Shown piece after piece: positions 54,427-64,000 of a stretch of 64,000 nt of DNA. This DNA comes from Berberis thunbergii (taxonomy: Eukaryota > Streptophyta > Magnoliopsida > Ranunculales > Berberidaceae). The notes below the pieces were generated by a model. That model ran no database searches. It was given only the letters and a program-made list of their open reading frames with translations, and was not told the DNA's origin. The translations under genes were made by a program, and so were the position numbers. The stretch is from the NCBI GenBank assembly GCA_003290165.1, contig QNQO01000502.1, forward strand, positions 496,001 through 560,000, read 5' to 3'. Position 1 is the stretch's first letter, and each line of letters opens with the position of its first letter.

Positions 54427-55572
54427 TTACCTGCCATCTTTGCGCTGATCTGCCAACTTAAGGTATCTCAGTGCCAACAACATGCTATCTGACAACTCAG
54501 TATCATCTGACTCGGACCCTCCTGCATCAGTCGCTCCGGGTTGAAAAGAACTCGTCATTGAGTTCACAATAGCTTCATCGGAATCCACAAAACAACGACT
54601 CAGGTGTTTTACATTAAAGACATCAGAAGTCCTCAAATGACTGAGGAGGCACAGTCTGTAGGCGTTATCATTGATCTTCTGCAGGATCTCATAGGGTCCA
54701 ATCTACCGCTTCTTAAGCTTATTATATTCTCCAACAGGAAAACAATTATGGGTTAATATTGTCCAAACAAAATCACCAATATCAAAAAGTACATGACGAC
54801 GATGACTGTCGGCCTGAACCTTGTACTTGGAATTACTCTCGTGAATGTCCAGCTTCACCTACTCATTGATACCTCAAAGATGTTCTGCCATCGCATCTAC
54901 CTTGTGACTCAAACGACCCACACGTGGAATAGGGGCTAAGTCAAGCACCCCGAATGGATTCTGACCACAGACAATCTCAAATGGGCTCATTTCTGTGGTT
55001 ATGTTCTTTGACCTATTATAGACAAATTTTGCTTGAGGTAACGCCAAATCTCACTGTTTCGGTTTAGTTCCTGCCAAACTCCTCAAAAGGTTCCCCAAAC
55101 TCCGGTTCGCCACCTCGATCTGACCATCCGTCTAGGGGTGGTAGGCGCTGCTAAAATTCAATTTTGTCCCAATTTTCTCCCATAAACTCCTCCGGAAATG
55201 ACTCATAAACTTGGTGTCACGATCTAAAGTAATGGATCGGGGAACACCATGTAAACGCACAATCTCCCTGAAGTAAAGATGGGCGATTCGGGCAGCATCC
55301 ATTGTTTTTCTGCAAGCTATAAAATGGGCCATCTTGGAAAACCTGTCAACCACAACCAAAATAGAATCTAAGGCCTATTGGGTACGGGGTAAGCCCAACA
55401 CAAAGTCCATACTGACATCAAACCAAAGGGCTTCAGGTACAGGTAAAGGTGTGTGCAGGCTCGCATTAGTGAGAACTCCCTTGGACCGCTGACACACATA
55501 ACAACGCTCCACATAATGAGCCACGTCACTGGTCAATTTGGGCCAATAATAGTTAGAAGAGATCAAGGCCAA
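54427..55572 (-). pseudogene. gypsy integrase
   Basis: Minus strand: HYVERCYVCQRSKG (zinc-binding half), VSMDFVLGLPRTQ, then a stop near 55375 and [52 protein letters not shown], with a stop at 55132. After degraded DNA the C-terminal frame 54636-54427 reads RTSDVFNVKHLSRC and ends three bases before the LTR. There is no chromodomain. The catalytic D-D part is recognisable but interrupted. Confidence 0.82.
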
Positions 55573-57060
55573 CGTCTTATTTCACGCAAAGTGACTATCA
55601 TTATGAAGTTTACTAATAATCCGTTGCCTTAGTGAACAATCTGGAATGCACAACTGTAATCCACGAAACATATAACCATTATGCAAAATAAAGTCATGTC
55701 GTTGACTATCAGTTACCTCCCGAAGGAAGGATCTGTAGCATACATATCAGAGAAAGCCTCGAATCCTGCAACTCTGGTGCTCATGGTGGTGAGGAGTAAC
55801 GTACGACGGCTCAGTGCATCTGCGACACGGTTCAGACTCCCTGCTTGGTGCCTCAGCGCAAACGTGAACTCCTGGAAGTACGCCACCCACTTGGCATGTC
55901 GTCTACTCAGCTTGTGTTGGCCATTGATGTACTTCAGGGCCTCATGACTGAACTATGGCATAAAACTCCAGATCAGAGGTGGAATAATTCTTCTTTGATC
56001 CTGATAGTTTCTCATTGAAAAAAGCTATTGGGCGCTCCTCCTGACTCAAAACACCACCAATGCCAACCCCAGATGCATCACAGTTTACCTCAAACACCTT
56101 TTCAAAATCAGAAAGTGCAAAAACTGGTGCCTTTGTCATCTTTTGCTTGACCAGTTGAAAACTGGCCTCCGCCTCCTAGGACCACTGGAAATCACGTCCT
56201 TTGAGGCACTCTGTGATATGAGCAATCAGAGTGCTGAAGTTTCTGATGAACCAATGGTTGAAGGACGCCAATCAATGAAAATTTCTGACACCGTGTAAGG
56301 TCTTTGGTTTGGGCCACTCCAAGACCGCATCTATCTTCGACTGATCTGGATGAACACCATCAGTAGACACAACAAAACCAAGAAAAGTGACAAAAGTAGT
56401 GAAGAAATAACACTTCTTCTGATTGATGAGCAGACGCTCCATCCTCAACTTATCAAAAATAGCACGGAGGTGATCAAAATGTGTAGCCCATGTCGGGCTA
56501 TAAATGAGAATGTCGTCGAAGTAAACTACAACGAATTTTCCCATGAAAGGTCGTAAAACCTGATGCATAAATCTCATAAATGTGTTGGGCACATTGGACA
56601 GTCCAAAAGGCATGACCATCCACTCATACAACCCATGTTGCGTCTTAAACAATGTCTTCCACCACTCATCTCCAGACCTTATTCTGATATGGTGGTATCG
56701 GCTTTTAAAGTCAATTTTCAAGAATACCTTAGAACCGGACAGCTAGTCTAACATATCATCCAGGCGGGGAATTGGAAACTTGTATTTCACTATAATCCTA
56801 GTGATTGCTCTACAATCAACACACATACGCCAAGAGCCATCTTTCTTCGGCACCAGCAGAGCAGAAACTGCACATGAGCTCATACTCTCACAAATGTAGC
56901 CCCTCTCCAACAACTCTACCACCTGTCGCTGCAACTCTTCAAATTCATTGAGACTGAGGCGATAAGCTGATCGATTAGGTAAACTGGACCCCGAAACAAG
57001 GTCGATCTGATGCTGAATATCCCTCATAGGTAGCAGCCCAGGAGGAAGATCCTCTGGCAT
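55573..57060 (-). pseudogene. gypsy reverse transcriptase and RNase H
   Basis: [22 protein letters not shown], a stop at 56745, [40 protein letters not shown], the catalytic [11 protein letters not shown] (about 56530) and [20 protein letters not shown]. RNase [41 protein letters not shown], then frameshifts through 55700. Four or more stops show it cannot be active. Confidence 0.88.
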
Positions 57061-58739
57061 CAGGTCAAAAAACTCTGCTAGCAGCTACTGCACCTCTGCT
57101 GGCAAATCTAGATTCACGTCTGCTGCACTATTCCCACAAGATAGCGGAGCATAGACCACATCCCCACGCTCCATCTCAACTAAAACCTAGACCTAGAAAG
57201 CAGGTTAGTGTTATTGGATACCGGGGTAGGAGTGGTTCCTTCCCGACGAGGTGCCAACACAATCTTCTTCCCTTTGATGCTAAGGGAATATATATTTTTC
57301 GCCCATCATGAATAACATTGCGATCATATTGCCAAAGTCTACGTAACAATACATGACAAGCATCCATAGACACAAATACTTCATGCCAATCAAAAAAGAC
57401 ACTAGGCATCGCCTATCTACATTACCTCACTGCCTTTATTCAGCAACGACAATTTGTACGGCTTGGGATGACGATCTGTCTTCAACTGCAATTTCTAGAC
57501 AACCTCTTCAGACACTACGTTCTCACAACTGCCACTATCAATGATCATCTTGCAGACTTTATCTGCAACTGTGCAGGTCGTGTGGAAATATTGGTTCTCA
57601 ACCAATCATCCCCTGAATCGTCCTTAGGAGTCAGTAGACTCTTACGAATCACCAGAGTCTCATGGCCATCTCCATACAGTACATCTCCATCTTCATCATC
57701 ATCATACACATGCAGGCTCTCCAAACTCCTCAGTTTTGTTTACCACATCCTCCTCAATCAGGAGATTGTTGTTCTTATTACTAGCAGGCTTCCTACACTC
57801 AGTCGCTCTATTTCCTTGTTCACCACATCTGAAACATCTAATATTTGAGTTGGAATTACCCTGCGGTGGCTGCTGGGCAGGACGGGATTCTTGAGGGCGA
57901 ACTAGCCGACCACTTTGATCACTTCTGATCATTGGCCTCCGGTTCTACTATTTTTCAACAGCAAGTGCATGCTAGTATGCTTCTGAAACGGTCCACAACG
58001 AGTGAAGCTGAGGACATCCTGCAAGGGCTGTTGTAATCTCCCCAAAGACTGTGCCACCATTTGCTTTTCCGTCTCAAATAAATCAATCCGGGCTATAAAT
58101 TGATAGAACTCCTCCGTGTAATCATCAACCAATCTCGTTCCTTACCTCAACGAATGAAGTCGCTAAAACAAGGTTTGAGTGTAGCCAAAAGGAAGGAAGT
58201 GACCCTTCATTTTCTTCATCATCATCTCTTAATCAGTGATTTTGGCCTTGCCCTGCCTGTCCCGTGATCGTCTCAACTGCTCCCACCTCGCAGATGCTCT
58301 ACCTTTGAGTTTGATGGCGACCAATTTCACTTTGACATGATCTGGAACTTCCTTATACTAAAATACGTTCTACTTCATTCAACCAATCAACGAATCCTTC
58401 GGCCTGTAACGTACCAGAAAACTCGGGCAGATCCACTCTGAAACCGATGTATCCATAACGATCCTCCCAACCACAGTGCTCTCAGAATCTAGCATGTTTG
58501 TGATGGGTTTTTGAAACTGGAATCTGAATTGTGATCTTCCATCTCATGATCACCGAAATTCTGCGTTGTTAGACGCTGGATTAACTCTGCAACTTGCCTT
58601 TGTAAATCCTCAATCATCACATCCTGAAAGTTACGATCACGGTGTGGGGCTTCCTCGTTAGGAACATGCCCGCAACGATCACGACCACCAACCATGGACA
58701 CTGATGAAATCTCACCCCAAAAAGATGTTGATGCTCTGA
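57061..58739 (-). pseudogene. gypsy gag and protease region
   Basis: From the right: N-terminal frame with VAELIQRLTTQNFGDHEMED (58695-58489); a capsid-like stretch (58132-57929, YTEEFYQFIARIDLFETEKQ); a CCHC knuckle (CFRCGEQGNRATEC, about 57840-57800); and a protease-like part near 57409-57176 (ACHVLLRRLWQYDR follows a retropepsin in this family). Frameshifts are frequent. Confidence 0.75.
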
Positions 58740-59258
58740 TACCAACTGACGCCAGACAAAATAGCGATTATTCTGCAGGCTAGTTTCAACAGACAATTCA
58801 CAGAGAAAAACACAAGAAATTTGCCAACAAAACACAAAGAAACACCTCTGATGTTCAATTCAAATTATGTAAATCAAAAGTATCTCTAAAGTCAGCCCAC
58901 AAGCCGGACTTTATAGCTAAAATTCGCTATTATCATAATTTTACCAAAAATAGCAAAATCCCATAAATCATGCTAAAATAAAATACGTAATAAAAGAAGT
59001 AATTTGCCAAAAATCTGGCCCAATTCAAGTTCAAAATCACTTCCTAAACGATAAATGAAATATTATCATAAAAGGAAAAAAAAATTACTAAAATTGTAGG
59101 TTTGGAAGGGAAAACAGTAGATTTTAACCTCAGAAAATATGTGCGTGCTAAAAAGAGCTTTCCGAATTGGGGTCATATGCATGATTTTGATACCCGTAGC
59201 CAAAGTTATGGCTAAAATACCGAAACGCACCCAAAATTGCCCAATTAGGCAAAGATCA

Positions 59259-59363
59259 CGATTACCTCCCATCTTTGCGCTGATCTACCAACTTAAGGTA
59301 TCTCAGTGCCAACAACGTGGTATCTGACAACTCAATATTCATCTGACTCGGACCCTCCTGCAT
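59259..59363 (-). mobile_element. Extra pol C-terminus beyond the 5' LTR
   Basis: On the minus strand this 105-bp piece matches the end of pol at 54424-54531 (DAGGSESD, ALRYLKL, DQRKDG in shifted frames), immediately upstream of the right LTR. A single element should not have pol sequence outside its 5' LTR. It implies a tandem arrangement in which a second copy shared this LTR and was later cut by the LINE tail at 59364. Confidence 0.75.
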
Positions 59364-59533
59364 CTTTTTTTTTTTTTTTTAGAGAATGTCAAACTTTTAT
59401 TACTTCTCAAAAAAAGAGTTACATCTAGTGGGAGTACATTACGTTGCTCGGAAAAATCTCGCACCACTTCCATGAGACCATAAGACCACACAGCCTACAA
59501 CCATTTCCACTGCGAAAGGGGCTCACCAAAAAT

Positions 59534-59776
59534 TCACTGGTAGCCTTCCAATATCAACTTATCAGCTACAAATTTCCTGCTCAATGGCAACAAAGATCCC
59601 CAGCCCGACAATCTGACTTTATTTCCTATCTCCAAATGTCTACTAGCTTCCATCATTGGCTCTGCTAGCATAAGTATTTTAACATTGTAGTCTGCCACCA
59701 TTCTTTTCAAACGACATCCCGTGGATCTATTGCCAACTCCACAAACATTCCAAAACATAACGTTTTCAATCATTTT
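59534..59776 (-). pseudogene. LINE ORF2 start (endonuclease stub)
   Basis: It reads MIENVMFWNVCGVGNRSTGC, RLKRMVADYNVKILMLAEPM and MEASRHLEIGNKVRLSG, matching 24640-24790 of the long LINE. It then runs into unrelated 3' UTR sequence and a stop. The deletion breakpoint is just after KVRLSG. Confidence 0.8.
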
Positions 59777-59974
59777 GAACTTGGGAAGAAGCGCCATCCT
59801 TTTCTGTCATATAACAAGCACCCGGAAGTACTGCCAATTTGACTTTCTGTCTCTGGTTATTGATTTCCCATCTGAGTTGGCCCCTAGATCCAAATCTTTG
59901 ATCAACGAAAGCTGAGGACCCAATTCTGAGTCACGCCATCACTATTATCACTGGCACTTCAAAAGTATTTATAT

Positions 59975-61500
59975 TCATCCTTTTTTTTTCAATTTACGTC
60001 CTACTTTGATCAAATTTATTGCTTTATCTAAGAACTCACCCATATTCGCATTCTTACCAAGCTCGGGATTCTTCTTGAGCAAGCCAGCAACATCCAAACG
60101 TTCAATGTTTGCTGCTTCAGTTACTACAACATCAACCAACGTATCACATCCTTGTTCTTTACCGCTAAGATGTGAATCCTCTGCCTTATGTCCATGCAAC
60201 CTACTAATACCAGCATTGTGATCATCCTTAATAGCCCGACTTCGACCACCCTAGTTAGCCCGACAGCGAGCCTCACCTTGAGCACCAATGTGAGGACCAC
60301 CGTGAGCAGCACTATGAGGACCACCGTGAGCAACATTTTGAGCAACACTAAGAGGACCACCGTGAGTATCCTTTTGAGCAGCACTGTGAGCACCATGAGG
60401 ACCACTGTGAGCAGCACTACGAGCATTTCGAGCAACACTATGAGGACCACCGTTAGCAGTATTTTGAGCTGAACTATGAGCACCATGAACAACCCTGTGA
60501 GCAACGCCTTGATCACCACATATATAGAACACCATTGTGAACATCTTGAGCATCTCTGTGAGCAGTATCTTGATAACCAATGTGAGCATCACCTTGATCA
60601 ACGATGTGAGCACCATGATCTCCACTGTGACCACCTTGATCACTGTGGACACCCCTATGAACGTCACTGGCAGCATCGCTATCATCACCATTGTTAGAAC
60701 CACAGTCATCACTAGTGTCTCTGCCAATGTGATGACGTTCTGGACCAGTGCAAGCATCAGCTCCAGCTCGAGAAGCTGGCGTTTCCTCCTTAATCACTGC
60801 CCCACTGTCTGCGTAACCCTCCACCACTAGAGTTCCAGCACAAACAGGAGACGCCTCCTCTGGTCTAGTCCTTGTTTGGCCAATATAATCCTCCGCCAGT
60901 CTTGTTGAAACGTTATCAATGACCTCTACATTATTAATCCAACTTGCAGCCATTTTATTGCTCGTCGAAACTGAGTTAGAGGGCATATTTTTCCTCAAAC
61001 TCTCAATCTTAATACCCTCCATCGACCTAACTGACTTGTTCCCATCTGAAAACGTTGTCTTCTCTAACACTTTTTTTGTTTCACTTTTGGTATATCCGGC
61101 CTCCCTTAGTGCTTCCTGGGTGGTTTCCACATGTAGTTGTTCCTTATCCCCTACTAAATTCCTTTCCAGTGGCTTTTCTTGTGAGGATGGATTGACATGT
61201 TCCACATTTATTGAATCCTCATCACCCCCATGTTCTTATCTTCCGTTGACATATCAACTAAAGCCGTGAACTTGTTTTTCAAATTTAGTTGTTCATGTTC
61301 CCTATCCGAGGATTTTATATTCCTTTCACCATCTTGCGAGTTCATGATTTCTATTCCTTGAACATCCTTTGCCCCACTCGTCCCAATCTTCTCATTATCA
61401 TCCTTCAATTTTTTAATAATAGGGAAATAAATTTGCTTCACAACGTGATGCCCTTGCTTCTCCTCGTTCCTCATTTGCTTTGCCTTTTCAGATTAATTTT
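59975..61500 (-). pseudogene. LINE ORF1 C-terminal part with His/Gly-rich repeats
   Basis: Minus-strand pieces: NLKNKFTALVDMS (61290), TTQEALREAGYTKSETKKVL (61120; compare STEERLMEARYITSEIENVL in the long LINE), SNSVSTSNKMAAS, then a repeat-rich zone (60690-60250) encoding tandem variants of HGGPHSVAQNVA and GAHSAAQKDTHGG, and a tail ending near 59975 (EFLDKAINLIKVGRKLKKKG). The DUF4283 and knuckle regions are absent. Several frameshifts. Confidence 0.75.
60250..60690. repeat. Minisatellite in LINE ORF1 tail
   Basis: On the plus strand GTGAGCACCATGAGGACCAC-type units of about 15-24 bp are repeated about twenty times with variation (GAGCAACACTATGAGGACCA, GAGCAGCACTGTGAGCACCA). All long frames over it on both strands, including a Leu/Val-rich one that looks like a membrane protein, are read-throughs of this repeat. 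Confidence 0.75.
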
Positions 61501-61553
61501 CTTCCTTATCTTTGTCACCATCCATCCTAGGATTCTTCTTCTTCCCACCCATA

Positions 61554-62440
61554 AGTATCGTGTTATGTTGGAGATGGTGGATGAAGTCTGAACAAGTATT
61601 AGTCAGTGATGATTGAAAACACTGGAAGATAAAAAAACACTGCCATTTTTTTATTAAATAGCAATAACTACTTGAATTCCAACATTTTAATGGTAATGTT
61701 ATGGTTTAAATTCCATTAGAACACTGTCGTTATGTTGTATTACTAATTGCACCTTTCTACGCTAGAATTCTTCTTCCATACTCTTCGATTCTCTCTCCTA
61801 TATATCCTCGTTTTTATTTTTAGCATTCTTTGTTAGAACACGCAAGCAGGGTGTTGTAATGTGACTAATGTCTACTTTTAGATTTTATATACGATCTATA
61901 CCTGAATTCTTTTAAGAGGAACACACAATCATAATTTGGAGGATCTAAAGAAGATGTTGTCGTTGCATCATTATTTTAGAAACCATGCAGTTGTCCCGTT
62001 CAAACCAGTTACATTTTCTTCTTACCTTTTCTGGTGTGAAGCAAAGAGGGAGATCAAGGAGATGAAAGAGTAAAGGAAAAGGAGAAGTATATATACTGCA
62101 AGAGGAAAAATAGAGAAAATAAGTTGTCAGCAATTTACAAGGATTTTGTTCTTGTTATCGCCTATACTTTCCATCGTAATCTGCAATTTGGTTTCGCAAC
62201 TGTAATAACCATGTGGCTTATCTTGTTATCATAGGCATTGCTCATTTGATACCACCATGGAATCTATGGACTAGCTGTTGTACTCAGTTGAGTGTTGGTT
62301 AGTGAAATTAAAAATAATAATAAAAATAATTTGTTTTACCAAGTCTGTTAGCTTTGGGGTTGTTTAGCTTTGGTTCACCTACTTGGTCTTTGAGTTCTCT
62401 GCATTCCAAACTTGAACTTGGCTAGGTTTGATATGGCACA
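61554..62440. repeat. Duplicated 3' flank (pseudogene F side)
   Basis: It matches 15090-16000 (GTATCGTGTTATGTTGGAGA onward). Together with 53783-53922 it forms the 3' flank of pseudogene F, split by the 7.6 kb of retroelements at 53923-61553. It is non-coding. Confidence 0.78.
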
Positions 62441-63772
62441 TATATATGGTAGCTTTACACCATGAGAACTTGTAGTTGGGACGGCCACACATTTTTTCTT
62501 TGCGGTTTGTACCTATCTTTGGTACTCTCCAAAAAAAGATTTTCCCCCTCGCATGTACGCATGCCTTTGGACAATTATTAATGTGGCAAGCCTCCATCAT
62601 GCCACACTAGAGTCTTTGGGGAGTGCTAAATCGAAAAATATGACATTTTTTTAGTTGTTAGTGCATATTTAAAGGTTCTTTTTAAATCAATTTATTCCTC
62701 CCTCAACTGGTATTTAACATTTTAGTATCTATACTTAATAAAACTCATGAAATATTCTTTACGACTGCATGTTACAAATGACCTAGCTAAGTTATCAATG
62801 CTGGTTACTCAACATCATTATTACTTTAAGAAAGAGTAAACCACTTTCCATTAAACATTTGAATTTATGTCTAAACAAGCTATTACACATCTTGGTTTGC
62901 TTTAAAAGGTTTACAAATCCTTCGTATCATGGCTTCAGTACATTGTGCGGTAGATGCGAGAAAAGTTGATGGAGATGCATAGAATACTCATCATGCTTTA
63001 AATGTTTTTTTCAAGTCTATTTCTACAATAACAAATGGTTTTCTCAAATCATATATAAAACCCAATCCATATTAACAAATGGTTTCTCACATCATATATA
63101 AAACCCAATCCATATTACACATGGTGAACCTCACTGTTTCAAAAACCAACTTGAAACAACAAATAGGTGGGTAATGGGTTTAAGGAAACACTGCTTAATC
63201 TCAAAAGTAAAATGTCTAGTAGTTTATAAATCAGGAGAAGTGCAAACTTATATTGTTGAGATGAAATTGTGACGAAGAGTAAGAGATCAAACATAGTGGT
63301 ATTATAGGTTCCAACACAGTATAATTTGTAGGTTGGTTGTACACCTCTTAAAAGATTATACACAAAACAAACTTTTATTAGGGCATCGAAGTTGGAAGTC
63401 ACCCTGTTTTCCGTTTGATTAATGCTTAAATATTTTTTTTGGATAAATACGCAGAATATGTCTAGTATTTCCAGTCAAAAAACAGTACCAGAAACAGATA
63501 CCTATACCCAATTTTAGTAAATAGTTTCAAAAAAATTATCCTAATAAAGGAATTGGATAAAGTTAGCCCACTTTACTTGCTAGTGGCTCTGATGAAACAC
63601 CACATGTAGAAAACAAAAAACCAAGGATGGCCCCTTAAAAAGCAATCCATACCATCACAAGCAATTTGGTATAAAAATGATACTGAAACCATCCTAACAA
63701 AAGCTTTTTTTCTCTCCCACCAGATTCCGGCCAAGAATTTCACCAATATCTCCACCCAATCAGCTTGTAAAG
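62441..63772. other. AT-rich intergenic region
   Basis: I see no conserved coding frame. A short internal duplication (CAAATGGTTT(T)CTCA...CATATATAAAACCCAATCCA) is present near 63030-63115. Positions 62470-62640 are slightly GC-richer but do not match a known element. The stretch before 63773 could hold the promoter and 5' UTR of the following frame. Confidence 0.45.
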
Positions 63773-64000
63773 ATGTCGGGGATATTGTCTTCGATGAAAC
63801 GGACTCTTCGTAACATGACCAAGAGTTCGCGTGTAGCTGATGAAACCATCATAGATTACTATAATGTAGCTGACTTGCCTGCTCTTGTTGACAACATGGA
63901 TAGTAGACAAAATAATAGGAATCGGAACACGGTTTTGTACAGCATGATTCCTTGTATAGTTCCTCCTCCTTGTAGCAATGGTGGCAGCGGCAGCAGAAAC
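63773..64000 (+). CDS. Unidentified protein, N-terminus (runs off the window)
   Basis: The frame is open from ATG 63773 to the last base (76 codons) with no stop. It begins MSGILSSMKRTLRNMTKSSR, continues with VADETIIDYYNVADLPALVD and ends in a Pro, Ser and Gly-rich part. It is more balanced in composition than the surrounding AT-rich DNA and shows no repeat or transposon similarity. I do not recognise the family. It could equally be a first exon. Confidence 0.4.
   Translation, partial: MSGILSSMKRTLRNMTKSSRVADETIIDYYNVADLPALVDNMDSRQNNRNRNTVLYSMIPCIVPPPCSNGGSGSRN

Larger units (their letters stand above)
53923..59258 (-). mobile_element. Ty3/gypsy element with two LTRs
   Basis: Left LTR 53923-54423 (501 bp) and right LTR 58747-59258 (512 bp) start TGATGCCAGAC / TGACGCCAGAC and end GGCAAAGATCA. 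Next to the right LTR is the Met-tRNA primer site (TTGGTATCAGAGC on the minus strand, 58733-58745). The left flank GACTTGTCAATC is host 3' flank of pseudogene F; its continuation is found only at 61554. All protein domains are present but broken, and LTR divergence is moderate. Confidence 0.88.
59364..61553 (-). mobile_element. LINE derivative with ORF1 and almost no ORF2
   Basis: On the minus strand a LINE begins near 61553, carries ORF1 (61500-59975), then only the first part of ORF2 (about 60 codons of endonuclease from about 59770), and jumps to a 3' UTR with AAGTAATAAAAG and a poly(A) tail (16-T run at 59364-59380). The whole RT, zinc finger and RNase H are missing. Its 5' end abuts the host flank at 61554 without a target duplication. 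Confidence 0.8.

Noticed and set aside
60124..60519. A 131-residue Leu/Val-rich frame resembling a membrane protein
   Set aside because: It is a read-through of the minisatellite on the strand of LINE ORF1 in the wrong frame. No signal or homology.

Overview
The window is nuclear DNA of a flowering plant, most probably a eudicot. It contains two-exon plant F-box genes, plant-type LTR retrotransposons primed by initiator-Met tRNA, plant LINEs with an RNase H domain, TRIM, SINE, hAT, CACTA and MULE-like elements, and AT-rich spacers. The species cannot be named from the sequence. I see no bacterial, organellar or rRNA genes.

The host layer is a local cluster of F-box genes related to Arabidopsis At3g07870-like proteins (F-box plus F-box-associated domain). 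Two copies look intact: gene A (minus strand, 9449 to 7917) and gene D (plus strand, 13513 to 14945). Both have one long exon, a phase-2 intron and a short second exon, and they face each other over upstream regions that are inverted copies. The rest are broken: B (10395-11755), C (12443-12570), a piece at 16027-16470, an N-terminal piece at 38370-38501, E (43016-43565), A' (47707-48076) and F (52344-53783). Their flanks recur as duplicated blocks (495-1364, 19640-21617, 37782-39184, 41733-41960, 44303-47110, 15090-16010 and 61554-62440). These paralogous empty sites date and delimit many of the insertions.

The mobile layer covers most of the window. From the left: an hAT end (1-494); a Tat-like Ty3/gypsy 5' half (1365-6060) with an hAT element in its gag; tandem repeats (6313-7085); a LINE fragment (17195-19600) holding a tandem TRIM array (17643-18610); a hairpin MITE (20342-20530); and one long LINE (about 22.15-37.78 kb). 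That LINE is split in ORF2 by an 8134-bp CACTA element (25112-33245). Next come an ORF1-only LINE (39185-41732), copia remnants (41974-43000), a gypsy 3' end (43566-44302), a MULE-like element (44517-45801), an RTE 3' end (46037-46366), two minus-strand gypsy elements (48077-52154 and 53923-59258) and a second LINE derivative with nearly all of ORF2 missing (59364-61553).

The most interesting object is the CACTA element at 25112-33245. I see no transposase in it. Between terminal arrays rich in AGCGCT it carries fragments of at least two unrelated host genes in the same orientation: the C-terminal half of a TSS/REC-type TPR (clustered-mitochondria-like) protein and the membrane and luminal part of a seipin. 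Exons, splice sites and a CT-rich leader are retained. It therefore looks like a Pack-CACTA (gene-capturing transposon). Its boundaries are fixed by matched TIRs, a TGT target duplication and in-frame rejoining of the LINE ORF2. The captured fragments in turn contain a 310-bp CACTA MITE and a 981-bp hAT element, each with a perfect target duplication.

The last 1.5 kb are mostly AT-rich spacer, followed by an open reading frame (63773 to the window end) that I do not recognise.
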